From Streptococcus suis (GTDB taxonomy: Bacteria > Bacillota > Bacilli > Lactobacillales > Streptococcaceae), in the NCBI RefSeq assembly GCF_902702775.1, contig NZ_LR738724.1, forward strand, positions 868,001 to 932,000: DNA of 64,000 nucleotides, written 5' to 3'. The position numbers and the translations under genes were made by a program. Below, piece by piece: positions 27,953 through 38,401 of this stretch. Numbering within the stretch: position 1 is the first letter of the stretch; each line of letters starts with the position of its first letter. Under the pieces are notes generated by a model. That model saw only the letters and a list, made by a program, of their open reading frames with translations, was not told where the DNA came from and made no database searches.

Positions 27953-29233
27953 ATGACTAGAGAATTTTCATTTGAAACCCTTCAACTCCATGCTGGACAA
28001 GAAGTTGATTCTACTTCAAAATCACGTGCTGTACCCATCTATCAAACTACTTCCTATGTTTTTGAAGACGCTCAAGAAGCAGAAGATTTATTTGCCTTGC
28101 GTAAATCAGGGAATATCTATACTCGTATCACTAATCCGACGGTCTCTACTTTTGAAAATCGTGTGGCAGCTTTAGAAGGTGGTATTGGTGCCTTGGCCAC
28201 TTCTTCAGGAATGGCAGCTATCACATACACTATTCTAGCATTGGCACATGCTGGCGATCACATTGTGGCGGCAACGACACTCTATGGTGGGACTTTTAAC
28301 CTATTCAAAGAAACTCTTCCTCGCTATGGTATTACAACAAGCTTTGTAGATATTGATGACTTTGAAGCAGTAGAAGCTGCCATTCAAGATAATACAAAAC
28401 TTGTATTTATTGAAACCTTGGGAAATCCTGTTATCAATATTCCTGATCTTGAAAAATTGGCAGAAATTGCACACAACCACCACATCCCGCTTGTTTCAGA
28501 TAATACCTTCGCAACTCCATATTTGATTAATGTATTTTCTCATGGTGTTGATATTGCCGTCCATTCAGCAACCAAGTTTATCGGTGGGCATGGTACGACC
28601 ATTGGCGGTGTGATTGTCGATAGCGGCAAGTTTGATTGGGCGGTATCTGGTAAGTTTCCGCAATTTGTTGAAGAAGATCCAAGCTATCATAACATTAGTT
28701 ATACTCGTGATATTGGTGCAGCTGCATTTATTGTAGCAGTTCGTGTACAATTACTTCGTGATACAGGTGCTGCCCTTTCTCCATTCAACGCCTTCTTGCT
28801 TTTGCAAGGGTTAGAAACCTTGTCTCTCCGTGTAGAGCGTCATGTATCTAATGCTGAAAAAATTGTTGACTTTTTACTTAGTCATCCTCAGGTAGAGTCG
28901 GTCAATTATCCATCACTTCCAGATAGTCCTTATAAGCCTTTGGCGGATAAATACCTGCCTAAGGGAGTTGGCTCTATTTTCTCTTTCCAAGTAAAAGGTG
29001 GAGCAGAAGAAGCGCGTAAGGTTATTGATAGTTTGGAAATCTTTTCCAATTTAGCAAACGTCGCGGATGCCAAATCACTAGTAGTTCATCCAGCTACAAC
29101 CACGCATGCTCAGTTAGCTCCAGAAGATTTACTTGCTGCTGGTGTCACACCAAATCAAATCCGCCTATCCATCGGACTTGAAAATGTCAATGATTTGATT
29201 GAGGACTTACAGCTTGCTCTTGATAAACTATAA
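27953..29233 (+). CDS. O-acetylhomoserine sulfhydrylase (Cys/Met metabolism PLP enzyme)
   Basis: A 426-residue PLP enzyme of the Cys/Met metabolism family that makes homocysteine from O-acetylhomoserine and sulfide, a step to methionine. It starts TREFSFETLQLHAGQEVD, typical of O-acetylhomoserine sulfhydrylases. The PLP-binding Lys is in SATKFIGGHGTTIGG, and the long insertion after it (FDWAVSGKFPQFVEEDPSYHN) is a hallmark of this subclass. The Met-box upstream supports control by methionine availability. AAAGGAG lies before the ATG. It is monocistronic. Confidence 0.93.
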   Translation: MTREFSFETLQLHAGQEVDSTSKSRAVPIYQTTSYVFEDAQEAEDLFALRKSGNIYTRITNPTVSTFENRVAALEGGIGALATSSGMAAITYTILALAHAGDHIVAATTLYGGTFNLFKETLPRYGITTSFVDIDDFEAVEAAIQDNTKLVFIETLGNPVINIPDLEKLAEIAHNHHIPLVSDNTFATPYLINVFSHGVDIAVHSATKFIGGHGTTIGGVIVDSGKFDWAVSGKFPQFVEEDPSYHNISYTRDIGAAAFIVAVRVQLLRDTGAALSPFNAFLLLQGLETLSLRVERHVSNAEKIVDFLLSHPQVESVNYPSLPDSPYKPLADKYLPKGVGSIFSFQVKGGAEEARKVIDSLEIFSNLANVADAKSLVVHPATTTHAQLAPEDLLAAGVTPNQIRLSIGLENVNDLIEDLQLALDKL

Positions 29234-29266
29234 GCTGTAAAGCGAATACATTCGAAATACTATTAG

Positions 29267-29304
29267 AAAAGGAAATTTGGCATGTGCGCCAATTTCCTTT
29301 TATT
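29267..29304 (+). terminator. Bidirectional terminator between sulfhydrylase and ABC-F genes
   Basis: AAAAGGAAATTTGG-CATGTGCG-CCAATTTCCTTTTA with one bulge. It lies between two convergent stops. Confidence 0.8.
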
Positions 29305-29306
29305 AT

Positions 29307-30833
29307 TTATTGTAGTTCTTCCAGTCCAGTCTCAGTTAGTCGGTAGATTCTTTGACAAACTTCTTTCAAAAAACGTCTGTCGTGTGATACACATACCAAG
29401 CCACCTGGATAATCGGCAAATAGTTGACGAATATATGGCTGAGAAGTAGGAGAGAAGTTTCGACTGGGTTCATCTAACAAGAGAAAATTGGCTTGTTCAA
29501 GAACCATTTTTAACAAGAGTAACTTGGCTTTTTGTCCCCCTGAAAGTTCACAGATCCTGTGTTGAACTTCTTGTCGTGTAAACTGCAGACTGGCTAGATG
29601 TGTTAAGATGAGTTGTTCCTGCTCACGATTGCCATTTTCAAATAAAAAATCAAGTGGAGTTTTAGACTCATCAAGGACTTCTGAATAGCGCTGGGGCATG
29701 TATCCCAAGTTTATATCTGCTCGTTGCCTGAGTTCTTGATAGATTAGCTTTAGAAAACTGGATATACCAATTCCATTTTTTCCAATGATGCCAATTTTCT
29801 CTTGTCCATTTAAGTTGAAATGGATATTGCTAACTAATTGTCGTTCTTCAACGTTCAATTGGAAGTTTTCTAAGTGAAGCACTTGCTTTCTAGCTGGTAG
29901 TGGTGAAATGTCCGAGAAGAAGAGGGCAATGGCATCTTCATGAAAAGGTACTTCTGTGAGATTTTTCTTCATTCTTTCATAGCGTTTTTCACGTGATAAG
30001 ACATTCTTCATCTTCTTGGCAATGAGGCGTCCCATAGTAGCATCATGTGTATTGAGCAAGGTATTGCGCACCTGTGATTTTTGTCGTAGATGCTTGTTCA
30101 TGGCTTTGTCAAATTCTTTTTTGTCGTTCCGAGCTTGTTGGACTTGCTTCTTATAGGCTTGTTGGCGTCTCAATGCGTAATCTTGGTAGTCAAGATTTTC
30201 AACCTTGGTCTGAGCAAGTGTTTTCTTTTTTACTGATTCTAGGTGAATGATTTTTGTAGCTGTTCTGCTAAGAAAGTCTTCATCGTGAGAAACAAATAGG
30301 ATGGTCTTTGGGCTCGTGATGATATAGTTTTCAAGCCAAAGTAAGGTATCTAAATCCAAGTCATTGGACGGCTCATCCAGAAAAATAATATCAGATGGAG
30401 TTGCTAGAGATTTGATTAACTGAATTTTTAATTTTTCGCCACCTGACAGGCTTCCAATCAATTGTTGACTGGCAAATCGCTCACTGTCAAACTGGAGCTG
30501 GTCAGCATAGAGGTAGAGTAGGCCGTAATCAATATTGCTCTCTATATCTCCAAAGAAGTAGTCGTTCAAGGTTAGCTCTGCCATTTCCAGTGAAAGACTT
30601 TGGGGAATGTAGACTGGCGAGTGAAAATATCGGTGAATGCTGCCTGATATGAGCAGGTAGTCGGCGACAAGAGTTGAATCCATCAAGGTGAGTAATAGAC
30701 TGGATTTTCCATTTCCTTCTTCGCCGATGATGGCTATTTTATCGCCAGGGTTAACAATGAGGTTTAGGTCATGAACCAGATTTCTCAAATCTTTTTGATG
30801 GTCGAGGGTTAGGTGTTGAGTGGTTAGTAGCAT
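29307..30833 (-). CDS. ABC-F family ATPase (possible ribosome-protection type)
   Basis: A 508-residue soluble protein with two ABC domains and no membrane spans, joined by a Lys/Arg-rich linker (about residues 200-310), the ABC-F layout. NBD1 has GEEGNGKSS, LSGGEK and FLDEPSND. NBD2 has GKNGIGISS: the Walker A Lys is Ile (residue 357, ATA). Its Walker B reads LLLDEPSRNFSP and the switch His is in CVSHDRR. ABC-F proteins act on ribosomes, some giving resistance to ribosome-targeting drugs. The upstream region has a leader peptide and terminator like the attenuators of drug-inducible members. Drug specificity cannot be read from the sequence. Confidence 0.85.
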   Translation of the reverse strand: MLLTTQHLTLDHQKDLRNLVHDLNLIVNPGDKIAIIGEEGNGKSSLLLTLMDSTLVADYLLISGSIHRYFHSPVYIPQSLSLEMAELTLNDYFFGDIESNIDYGLLYLYADQLQFDSERFASQQLIGSLSGGEKLKIQLIKSLATPSDIIFLDEPSNDLDLDTLLWLENYIITSPKTILFVSHDEDFLSRTATKIIHLESVKKKTLAQTKVENLDYQDYALRRQQAYKKQVQQARNDKKEFDKAMNKHLRQKSQVRNTLLNTHDATMGRLIAKKMKNVLSREKRYERMKKNLTEVPFHEDAIALFFSDISPLPARKQVLHLENFQLNVEERQLVSNIHFNLNGQEKIGIIGKNGIGISSFLKLIYQELRQRADINLGYMPQRYSEVLDESKTPLDFLFENGNREQEQLILTHLASLQFTRQEVQHRICELSGGQKAKLLLLKMVLEQANFLLLDEPSRNFSPTSQPYIRQLFADYPGGLVCVSHDRRFLKEVCQRIYRLTETGLEELQ

Positions 30834-30850
30834 AAGGCCTCCTTTACAAG

Positions 30851-30879
30851 AAAAAACACACTACCTATTTAGTAGTGTG
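30851..30879 (-). terminator. Leader terminator (attenuator) of the ABC-F gene
   Basis: On the minus strand CACACTAC-TAAATAG-GTAGTGTG-TTTTTT, an 8-bp perfect stem with six T, 18 bases before the ABC-F ATG. It would stop transcription unless prevented. Confidence 0.9.
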
Positions 30880-30943
30880 TCGAAATCTGCTCAAAAAGAC
30901 CCTATTCAAGGAATAGAGGGAACAGAAAAATGGACGCAAGAAA

Positions 30944-30954
30944 ACTACTAAATA
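30944..30954 (-). promoter_or_regulatory. Antiterminator strand in ABC-F leader
   Basis: The minus-strand sequence TATTTAGTAGT here is exactly complementary to ACTACTAAATA at 30876-30866, which covers the 5' stem and loop of the leader terminator. Pairing would prevent the terminator. Confidence 0.75.
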
Positions 30955-30975
30955 AGTATAGAACTTAAATTGAGT

Positions 30976-30993
30976 TTACTTGTTATTGTCCAT
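30976..30993 (-). CDS. Leader peptide MDNNK upstream of the ABC-F gene
   Basis: A five-codon frame ATG GAC AAT AAC AAG then TAA, preceded by GAGGTAAGGAG. It lies in the transcribed leader between the promoter and the antiterminator strand. Ribosome stalling on such short frames controls several antibiotic-resistance ABC-F genes; here that role is inferred from layout alone. Confidence 0.5.
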   Translation of the reverse strand: MDNNK

Positions 30994-31024
30994 TTCTCCT
31001 TACCTCGCATGCTTTATTTGTTTT

Positions 31025-31053
31025 AATATAGCATATCGATAGAAGCTTGTCAA
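31025..31053 (-). promoter_or_regulatory. Promoter of the ABC-F leader transcript
   Basis: Minus strand: TTGACA (31053-31048), 17-bp spacer, TATATT (31030-31025). It gives a leader of about 185 bases before the ABC-F start. Confidence 0.85.
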
Positions 31054-31131
31054 TCGTGTGCTATAATATTCATAGATTTTGATAGAGATATATGTTAAAA
31101 TGAACTTATTGTAAATGAGAGGGGATCCGAA

Positions 31132-31623
31132 ATGGCAATCACTGGAATTGAGCAAGCAGACATTTTAGAAATAGACAAACAAGTCCGTTTACGTCGGTAT
31201 GATGGTCAGCATGATTTTGCTTTTGAATGGCACCAAGATCTAGAATTGGTCTGGCTGGTTGATGGAAATGAGGAACCTTATACTTTTGATCGGCTCAATC
31301 GTATGTATGGCTATTTGGCAACAAATGGCGAATGTTACTTTATTGAAATTTTTGAAGACGAACAGTTTATCCCAATTGGTGATGTGACGTTGTTTGCAGA
31401 TGATTTTGCCATTGCCATTGGAGATAAGCGGTATTGGAACAAAGGAATTGGAACCAAGGTATTGCAGCGAATGGTAGAACGTGCAAGGGAGCTTGGCTTT
31501 GTAGAAATACTTGTCGAAGAAATTTACGATTGGAATCTTGGTTCACGAAAGCTATTTGAGAAATGTGGTTTTGAAGCAGTAAAGAAGAAAGAGAAAGGTT
31601 GGTCTTACAAAAAGATGTTATAG
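31132..31623 (+). CDS. GNAT family N-acetyltransferase
   Basis: A 163-residue acetyltransferase. The acetyl-CoA loop is visible as RYWNKGIGTKVLQRMV (Q/RxxGxG/A type), followed by the usual beta-bulge region and a C-terminal FEKCGFEAV segment. The N-terminal QVRLRRYDGQHDFAFEWHQDLELVWLVD resembles the RimJ-like group. The start has GAGAGGGGATCC upstream, and TATAAT at 31062-31067 is a likely -10. It is followed by a terminator and is single. Substrate unknown. Confidence 0.8.
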   Translation: MAITGIEQADILEIDKQVRLRRYDGQHDFAFEWHQDLELVWLVDGNEEPYTFDRLNRMYGYLATNGECYFIEIFEDEQFIPIGDVTLFADDFAIAIGDKRYWNKGIGTKVLQRMVERARELGFVEILVEEIYDWNLGSRKLFEKCGFEAVKKKEKGWSYKKML

Positions 31624-31642
31624 GTATTAATTGTGAGATGTT

Positions 31643-31680
31643 AAAAAGCCTCTGACACACTTGGTCAAAGGCTTTTTGTA
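31643..31680 (+). terminator. Bidirectional terminator between GNAT and glnQ
   Basis: AAAAAGCCTCTGAC-ACACTTG-GTCAAAGGCTTTTTGT, a strong stem with A and T ends between convergent genes. Confidence 0.85.
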
Positions 31681-31683
31681 TTT

Positions 31684-32424
31684 TTACACGTTCAATACTT
31701 TATCTAGGAAGTCTTGTAAACGTGGATGTTGTGGGTTGTCAAAGATTTGCTCTGGTGTACCATCTTCAAGGAACTCGCCGCCATCCGTGAAGATAACGCG
31801 GTTAGCAACCTTGCGGGCGAAGCCCATCTCGTGTGTGACGATCAACATGGTCATACCTTGCTCAGCCAAGTCTTTCATTACGTTAAGAACGTCTCCGACC
31901 ATTTCAGGGTCAAGGGCGGAAGTTGGTTCGTCAAAGAGCATGATGTCTGGGTTCATAGCGAGGGCACGAGCGATGGCAACACGTTGCTTCTGACCACCTG
32001 AAAGGCTGTCTGGCATAGCGTCGCGTTTGTCTGCCAATCCAACTTTTTCCAATAATTCCATGCCGACTTTTTCAGCTTCAGATTTGTCCATCAATTTGTG
32101 TTCGATTGGCGCAAATGTGATGTTATCAAGTACAGACATATGTGGGAAGAGGTTGAAGTGTTGGAATACCATTCCGACATTTGAACGGAAGGCGTCAACA
32201 TCTGTCTTAGGATCGGTTAAGTCATATCCATCGACTGTTACTTGACCACTTGTAATGGTTTCAAGTAAGTTCATTGTACGAAGGAAGGTCGATTTACCTG
32301 AACCAGAAGGGCCGATGATACAAACCACATCCCCTTCATAGAACTTAGCAGTAATACCTTTGAGGACCTCGTTTTTTCCGTAAGACTTGTGTAAGTCATG
32401 GACGTTGATTTTTAATTGAGCCAT
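31684..32424 (-). CDS. glnQ: Amino acid ABC transporter ATPase (GlnQ-like)
   Basis: A 246-residue ATPase of the polar amino acid uptake family, powering glutamine or glutamate import. Motifs are [38 protein letters not shown] and THEMGFAR. It overlaps the substrate-binding/permease gene by one base (TAATG on the minus strand). The exact amino acid is inferred from the fused partner. Confidence 0.92.
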   Translation of the reverse strand: MAQLKINVHDLHKSYGKNEVLKGITAKFYEGDVVCIIGPSGSGKSTFLRTMNLLETITSGQVTVDGYDLTDPKTDVDAFRSNVGMVFQHFNLFPHMSVLDNITFAPIEHKLMDKSEAEKVGMELLEKVGLADKRDAMPDSLSGGQKQRVAIARALAMNPDIMLFDEPTSALDPEMVGDVLNVMKDLAEQGMTMLIVTHEMGFARKVANRVIFTDGGEFLEDGTPEQIFDNPQHPRLQDFLDKVLNV

Positions 32425-34622
32425 TATTTGCCTCCTTTTTCGAGTTTGCGTGCTAAGCGAGTCAAGAGTGTGATAACTACCAAGTAAATGATGGCAAGAA
32501 TTGCATACATACGGAAGGATTGGTAGTTACGTGCAATAATGATTTTACCTGCTTGGAAGAGTTCTACCAAACCAATCGCAGAAATGATAGTAGTATCTTT
32601 CAGAGTAATAACAAACTGGTTGATAAAGTTAGGCAACATAATTTTACCAGCTTGAGGTAGGATAATCTTACGCATGGTTGTTCCGTAGGAAATACCCAAA
32701 CTGCGAGATGCTTCCATCTGACCAGCTGGAACTGCCTGAATACCACCACGAACAATCTCAGCAATATAGGCACCAGAGTTGAGGGATAGGGCAATCGTAC
32801 CAGCGACAAAGTCATTGATTGGAGATTGTTGACCAGTGATCGACTCGATTAAGTTTGGAATACCCCAGAAGATGAATGCAGCGACAATCATGAGCGGAAT
32901 ACCACGAACAACATCTACAAAAACAGATGAAGTAACACGGAGTGCTTTAACTGGGCTGACTGCAAACATACCGAAGATAATACCGATGACAATTGCAATA
33001 GCAAATGATAGAAGGGCAAGTCCAATTGTGATACCAAGACCTGAGAGCAACTGACCGTAGTTGTTTTTCAAAAGACCAACAATCGTTGTCTCATCAACAG
33101 TTGAAGTTGTTGCGCTTGCTTCTTCAGTTGAGTTGAAATACTTATTAAGGATTTCATCATACTTGCCTGATTCAACTAGGGCAGCTAAGCCGTTGTTAAA
33201 CATTTCAATCAATTCTGGGTTGGCACCTTTTTTAACGGCAAATCCGTATTCACCTGATTTTTCGCCAGGGATTGGTGTTGCAAAGTCGCGACCTTGTTGG
33301 ATGGCATATAGAAGAACGGCTTCGTCATCCATAAGAGCATCGATAGAACCAGAGTTTAAACTGTCATACATACTTGAAGCTTCGTCGAAGGCTTTTAGGG
33401 TGTAACCATATTTTGCCTTGTTTTCTTCTAAGAAGCTATATGAAGCAGTACCGTTTTTAGCCCCAACAGTTTTCCCTTTTAAGTCTTCGTAAGAAGCGAT
33501 GTCACTACCATTTTTAACAGCTAATAGGATGTTTGAAGTATAGTAGGCGTTTGAGAAGTCGAAGATTTCCTTACGAGCATCTGTGATAGACATACCTGCA
33601 ATAACTGCATCAGCTTGTCCAGCTTGAACAGCATTTAGTGCAGCATCGAAACCAGGGTTTTGAATGGTAATAGTAAATCCTTGTTGTTCAGCGATTGCCT
33701 TGATTAATTCCATGTCAATCCCGACATAGTTACCTGATTCATCTTGGTATTCAAATGGAGCAAAAGAAGAATCTGCCACAATTGTATAGCTTGATTTGAC
33801 AGGTGTTGCTTTAGCTGATGCGTTTCCTGTTAAGCTTAAACGAGATGAGTAGTCGGCACTTTCGGTAGAAGTGGTAGAAGCTCCCAACCATTTGTTCATG
33901 ATTGTTTCGTAGGTACCATCCTTTTTCATCTCAGCTAAAGCTTTGTTAAAGTCTTCAACAAGATATTCATATTGGCTACCTTTTTTGACAGAGAAACCGA
34001 ATGAACCGATGGCTTCGCCGTCAATATCAATGCTTAGATCTTGACCTTGTTGAATAGCGTACTGAATAACCGCTTCGTCGTCCATTACAGCATCAACAGC
34101 ACCAGCAGAAAGGCTATTATACATCAAATCGCCAGTATCAAAAGTTTTTACGTTGTATCCGTACTTGTCTTTGTTTTCTTCTAGGAAGTTTTGGGCTGCG
34201 GTACCGTTTTTGACACCGACAGTCTTGCCTTTAAGGTCCTTATATGAAGAGATGGTATTTGCCTTTGTGGTAGCGATAACGATTTTGGTGTCGAAGTAAG
34301 GGTCTGAGAAAGTAAATACTTTCTTACGCGCTTCGGTGATAGTTGTACCTGCCATTAGGGCGTCCGCAGATCCAGCCTGTACAGCGTTGACAGCTGCATC
34401 AAATCCTGGGAAGCTTTGATTCATGGTCCAACCTGAGCGCTTGGCTACTTCGTTGATGATGTCAACATCTAATCCTTTATAAATTTGATCTGAGTCTTTA
34501 AACTCGAATGGGGCGTAAGCATTGTCAAATACGACATCAATAGTATCGTCAGCTTTAACGCCAGTAAAAATAAAGAATACTGGCAGAATGCTTGCCAATA
34601 ACATGAGTAGTTTTTTCTTCAT
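32424..34622 (-). CDS. glnP: Fused tandem substrate-binding and permease protein of a glutamine-type ABC importer
   Basis: About 732 residues: signal peptide, two homologous solute-binding domains (about 30-260 and 275-500) and a C-terminal permease (about 515-730) with the EAA-type loop [23 protein letters not shown]. The two binding domains are recognisable as repeats: each has the series [39 protein letters not shown] and KKGS..YE. I start at the second ATG (34622), which has AAGGAG at a better distance than the first at 34628. The lactococcal GlnP has this same tandem layout. Confidence 0.9.
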   Translation of the reverse strand: MKKKLLMLLASILPVFFIFTGVKADDTIDVVFDNAYAPFEFKDSDQIYKGLDVDIINEVAKRSGWTMNQSFPGFDAAVNAVQAGSADALMAGTTITEARKKVFTFSDPYFDTKIVIATTKANTISSYKDLKGKTVGVKNGTAAQNFLEENKDKYGYNVKTFDTGDLMYNSLSAGAVDAVMDDEAVIQYAIQQGQDLSIDIDGEAIGSFGFSVKKGSQYEYLVEDFNKALAEMKKDGTYETIMNKWLGASTTSTESADYSSRLSLTGNASAKATPVKSSYTIVADSSFAPFEYQDESGNYVGIDMELIKAIAEQQGFTITIQNPGFDAALNAVQAGQADAVIAGMSITDARKEIFDFSNAYYTSNILLAVKNGSDIASYEDLKGKTVGAKNGTASYSFLEENKAKYGYTLKAFDEASSMYDSLNSGSIDALMDDEAVLLYAIQQGRDFATPIPGEKSGEYGFAVKKGANPELIEMFNNGLAALVESGKYDEILNKYFNSTEEASATTSTVDETTIVGLLKNNYGQLLSGLGITIGLALLSFAIAIVIGIIFGMFAVSPVKALRVTSSVFVDVVRGIPLMIVAAFIFWGIPNLIESITGQQSPINDFVAGTIALSLNSGAYIAEIVRGGIQAVPAGQMEASRSLGISYGTTMRKIILPQAGKIMLPNFINQFVITLKDTTIISAIGLVELFQAGKIIIARNYQSFRMYAILAIIYLVVITLLTRLARKLEKGGK

Positions 34623-34656
34623 TTCCATACTCCTTCTATTATAAAATAACTGTCCT

Positions 34657-34685
34657 AGTATATCATATTCTGAAAATTAATGCAA
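34657..34685 (-). promoter_or_regulatory. glnPQ promoter
   Basis: Minus strand: TTGCAT (34685-34680), 17-bp spacer, TATACT (34662-34657), about 35 bases before the start. Confidence 0.75.
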
Positions 34686-34754
34686 AATTGAGGTTTTTGC
34701 AATGTTAGAATTTCTGACATACAAAGTCATTAAAATGTGAGAAAATTTAATATT

Positions 34755-34782
34755 TTGGACATGGTCGTGAATGGTTTAGAAT
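34755..34782 (+). promoter_or_regulatory. uvrB: uvrB promoter
   Basis: TTGGAC, 16-bp spacer, TAGAAT (34777-34782). It would give a leader of about 30 bases. Confidence 0.6.
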
Positions 34783-34819
34783 GTTTCTCCATTAGTCGAA
34801 CTTATGATAAAATAGGAGT

Positions 34820-36808
34820 ATGATCAATCGAAATACTGAAAACCAATTTAAACTAGTGTCAAAATATGCACCGTCTGGTGACCAGCCCCAAGCCATTGAA
34901 ACTTTGGTTGATAACATCGAGGGGGGCGAAAAAGCCCAGATTCTCATGGGGGCGACTGGTACTGGTAAGACCTACACCATGAGTCAGGTCATTGCCCGTG
35001 TCAATAAGCCTACCTTGGTCATCGCCCACAACAAGACCTTGGCTGGTCAGCTCTACAGCGAGTTCAAAGAATTCTTCCCGGAAAATGCGGTCGAATACTT
35101 CGTGTCTTACTATGATTACTACCAGCCAGAAGCCTATGTACCGTCTAGTGATACCTATATTGAGAAGGACAGTTCGGTCAATGATGAGATTGACAAACTC
35201 CGTCACTCAGCGACCTCAGCACTTCTCGAACGAAATGATGTTATTGTCGTGGCCTCCGTTTCCTGTATCTACGGTTTGGGATCGCCAAAGGAATATTCAG
35301 ATAGCGTGGTCAGCCTGCGCCCAGGTCAGGAGATTTCCCGTGACCAGTTGCTTAATTCCTTGGTCGATATTCAGTTTGAGCGCAACGACATCGACTTCCA
35401 ACGAGGACGTTTCCGTGTGCGTGGAGATGTGGTGGAGATTTTCCCAGCTTCTCGTGATGAGCATGCCTTCCGTGTGGAGTTTTTCGGGGATGAAATCGAC
35501 CGCATTCGTGAGATTGAGAGTCTGACAGGTAAGGTTTTGGGCGATGTGGACCACTTGGCGATTTTCCCTGCCACCCACTTCGTGACCAACGATGACCACA
35601 TGGAAACGGCTATTGCCAAGATTCAGGCGGAACTGGAAGAGCAGCTCAAGGTCTTTGAGGCAGAAGGAAAACTCTTAGAAGCTCAGCGATTGAAACAACG
35701 AACCGACTACGACATTGAGATGCTGCGGGAAATGGGCTACACCAACGGAGTCGAGAACTATTCACGACACATGGACGGGCGAAGCGAGGGTGAGCCTCCA
35801 TATACCCTGCTGGACTTTTTCCCTGAAGACTACCTGATTATGATTGACGAGAGCCACATGACCATGGGGCAGATTAAGGGGATGTACAATGGTGACCGCT
35901 CACGCAAGGAGATGTTGGTCAATTATGGTTTCCGTCTTCCGAGTGCACTGGACAACCGTCCGCTGCGCAGGGAAGAATTTGAGAGCCATGTCCACCAGAT
36001 TGTCTATGTATCTGCGACGCCGGGTGATTATGAAATGGAGCAGACTGATACCGTTGTCGAGCAGATTATTCGGCCGACAGGGCTTTTGGATCCAGAAGTG
36101 GAAGTCCGTCCAACCATGGGTCAAATGGATGACCTCTTGGGTGAAATCAATGCCCGTGTTGAGAAAGGTGAGCGGACCTTTATCACTACCCTGACCAAGA
36201 AAATGGCAGAGGACTTGACCGACTACCTGAAAGAAATGGGGGTCAAGGTCAAGTATATGCACTCGGACATCAAGACCTTGGAGCGTACGGAGATTATCCG
36301 TGATTTGCGCCTGGGTGTCTTTGATGTCTTGATAGGGATTAACCTCTTGCGTGAAGGGATTGACGTGCCAGAAGTCAGTCTGGTCGCTATTCTAGATGCT
36401 GACAAGGAAGGCTTCCTCCGTAATGAACGGGGGCTCATCCAGACAATTGGTCGGGCAGCTCGTAACTCTGAAGGTCATGTGATTATGTATGCGGATAAGG
36501 TCACCGAGTCCATGCGCAAGGCTATGGAGGAAACCGCCCGCCGCCGTCAAATCCAGATAGCTTATAATGAAGAACATAGTATCATTCCACAAACTATTAA
36601 AAAGGAAATCCGTGACCTGATTAGCGTGACCAAGGCTGTCACTCAGGACAAGGAAGAAGTGGTGGACTTCAATGCCCTCAACAAAGATGAACGCAAGGCT
36701 ATGATCAAGAAACTGGAAGTTCAAATGCAGGAAGCAGCAGAAGTGCTTGACTTTGAACTGGCAGCGCAGATTCGTGATATGGTCATCGAGTTGAAAGCGA
36801 TGGGGTAG
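34820..36808 (+). CDS. uvrB: Excinuclease ABC subunit B
   Basis: A 662-residue helicase-like damage verifier in nucleotide excision repair. Motifs are Walker [11 protein letters not shown], the beta-hairpin [39 protein letters not shown] and the C-terminal UVR domain ending [20 protein letters not shown]. Its start [16 protein letters not shown] matches other streptococci. The GC content is visibly higher than that of the gene that follows. A second copy of its last ~84 bases lies at 38411-38494, beyond the PIN gene. Confidence 0.97.
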   Translation: MINRNTENQFKLVSKYAPSGDQPQAIETLVDNIEGGEKAQILMGATGTGKTYTMSQVIARVNKPTLVIAHNKTLAGQLYSEFKEFFPENAVEYFVSYYDYYQPEAYVPSSDTYIEKDSSVNDEIDKLRHSATSALLERNDVIVVASVSCIYGLGSPKEYSDSVVSLRPGQEISRDQLLNSLVDIQFERNDIDFQRGRFRVRGDVVEIFPASRDEHAFRVEFFGDEIDRIREIESLTGKVLGDVDHLAIFPATHFVTNDDHMETAIAKIQAELEEQLKVFEAEGKLLEAQRLKQRTDYDIEMLREMGYTNGVENYSRHMDGRSEGEPPYTLLDFFPEDYLIMIDESHMTMGQIKGMYNGDRSRKEMLVNYGFRLPSALDNRPLRREEFESHVHQIVYVSATPGDYEMEQTDTVVEQIIRPTGLLDPEVEVRPTMGQMDDLLGEINARVEKGERTFITTLTKKMAEDLTDYLKEMGVKVKYMHSDIKTLERTEIIRDLRLGVFDVLIGINLLREGIDVPEVSLVAILDADKEGFLRNERGLIQTIGRAARNSEGHVIMYADKVTESMRKAMEETARRRQIQIAYNEEHSIIPQTIKKEIRDLISVTKAVTQDKEEVVDFNALNKDERKAMIKKLEVQMQEAAEVLDFELAAQIRDMVIELKAMG

Positions 36809-36853
36809 GAGAATTGATAATTTTCAGTCTTATAATGGTTATACTATTGCACA

Positions 36854-38332
36854 ATGAAAGAGAAGAAAATGAATTTTAAAGATGAATTCTATGGTTTTTA
36901 TAGAAATGATTTGAGTATTGATTCAATAACTAAAGAAAATACAATTATTGTATTTGATACCAATTCGTTATTGAATGTATTTCGCTTTACTCCCGAAGCA
37001 GCCAAAAAATATTTTGAAACAATAGAGAAAGTTCAAGATTTTATCTACATTCCCTACTTAGTTGCATTGGAATTCCATTTTCATAAATCTGAGACTTTAT
37101 TGTTAAGTAAAGTGAATGTTGAAAAATTTAAGAGTAGATTCAATAAAAATTGGAATAAGATAAAAAGTGAGGCAGCTAAGACATTATTTTCTAGTCTAAC
37201 TTTTCGAAATGACTTACAGCAAGAGGAGCTGAGTTCTTACTTAAGTAGTCTGTTAGATTCAAGTGAATTAGGAATAGAGGCGAAACTACTGGAAAAGATT
37301 TCTTCAATAAGTGACACTCAAAAAGCAACTTTTTCTTCATTAATCGAGATTTTAGAGCAGAAGACACGAAAACGCTATGGGCAGGATTGGATAAATGAGG
37401 TTGAGAAACGAGGAGAGGAACGCTATAAGAAAGATATTCCGCCGGGATTTAATGATAAAAATAAGAAAGACAGCAGAGGTTATAATGGTATTGTCTATCA
37501 ACAAAAGTTTGGGGATTTAATTATTTGGGAAGATATGCTGGAAAAATCTTCAGAGAGTGATATAAAAAATGTTGTATTTGTGACATCTGATGGAAAACGT
37601 CCTGATAAAACTGATTTGAATTATAAAGTATTAGTTGGAAAAGATGAAAAGGGTAAAGATAAATATCAGGTGGTTGGACCGAGAATTGAACTGATTGAGG
37701 AGATGAGGGAGAAGTCAGGAGCTAGTTTTTATTTGATGGATGAGCTTGAATTTATTAAGAGATTTTCTGGTAGTGAAATCTCTAACCGAATGGCTAAATC
37801 AATTGGTGATACCCTTGAAGAGCTTGCTAATTCAATGTCTTCGTTAGCTCCCCAACAGTCGAAAGATATGGTTCAAGCCTTTACGAAGGCAACATCATCT
37901 TTAAGTAATAGTTTTACTTCTAAAGTTGAGAGACGAGAGGTTACGGATATATTTGAACTTGAAGAAAAATTGAATCAAGATTATAACATTATGGATTCGT
38001 TGGCTGAATATGTTGAAGATAAGTTACCCAATATGGATTTTGAAGGAGAATATTTTTCAGGCTGGGGAGAGTTTGAAGATATTCATATATTGAGTTCTAA
38101 TATTGATGAGTATGCTTTTGAAGATAATTTTTATGAGATTACTTGTACTGCAATTGTTAATGCTGAAGTAGAATTTAATATTGTTACAAAAAATCCTGAT
38201 TTTGAACAAGGAGAAGAAGAATTCTTTTATGAATCAAGCAGTCGTGATTTAGAATTTACGATTGAGTTTACGTATGATATGGATTATGATATGTTTGAAA
38301 ATATTGTAATTGTTGATTATTATTTCATTTAA
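36854..38332 (+). CDS. PIN-like domain protein (putative ribonuclease), inserted between uvrB and a copy of its tail
   Basis: About 492 residues. The N-terminal ~300 residues form a PIN_8-type domain: IVFDTNSLLNVF (first acidic residue), PYLVALEFHF, FGDLIIWEDML and FVTSDGKRPDKTD (further acidic residues). This family is predicted to be a metal-dependent RNase, sometimes in defence or toxin settings. The C-terminal part is acidic and beta-rich without a recognised domain. The start may be the ATG at 36869 (MNFKDEFYG), with AGAGAAG upstream. The gene is strikingly AT-rich compared with uvrB, and is bracketed by two uvrB 3' ends, so it was probably gained by transfer. No antitoxin gene is next to it. 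Confidence 0.75.
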   Translation: MKEKKMNFKDEFYGFYRNDLSIDSITKENTIIVFDTNSLLNVFRFTPEAAKKYFETIEKVQDFIYIPYLVALEFHFHKSETLLLSKVNVEKFKSRFNKNWNKIKSEAAKTLFSSLTFRNDLQQEELSSYLSSLLDSSELGIEAKLLEKISSISDTQKATFSSLIEILEQKTRKRYGQDWINEVEKRGEERYKKDIPPGFNDKNKKDSRGYNGIVYQQKFGDLIIWEDMLEKSSESDIKNVVFVTSDGKRPDKTDLNYKVLVGKDEKGKDKYQVVGPRIELIEEMREKSGASFYLMDELEFIKRFSGSEISNRMAKSIGDTLEELANSMSSLAPQQSKDMVQAFTKATSSLSNSFTSKVERREVTDIFELEEKLNQDYNIMDSLAEYVEDKLPNMDFEGEYFSGWGEFEDIHILSSNIDEYAFEDNFYEITCTAIVNAEVEFNIVTKNPDFEQGEEEFFYESSSRDLEFTIEFTYDMDYDMFENIVIVDYYFI

Positions 38333-38401
38333 TATCTTTATCCATTTAGATGAGTTATAATGGTAAATGAGTAGAAGGAAATATGTACTAGTTTAATTTT
38401 A

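Noticed and set aside
31661..32245. Plus-strand open frames across glnQ
   Set aside because: They are antisense to a gene with clear ABC motifs and have no ribosome-binding sites or family matches.
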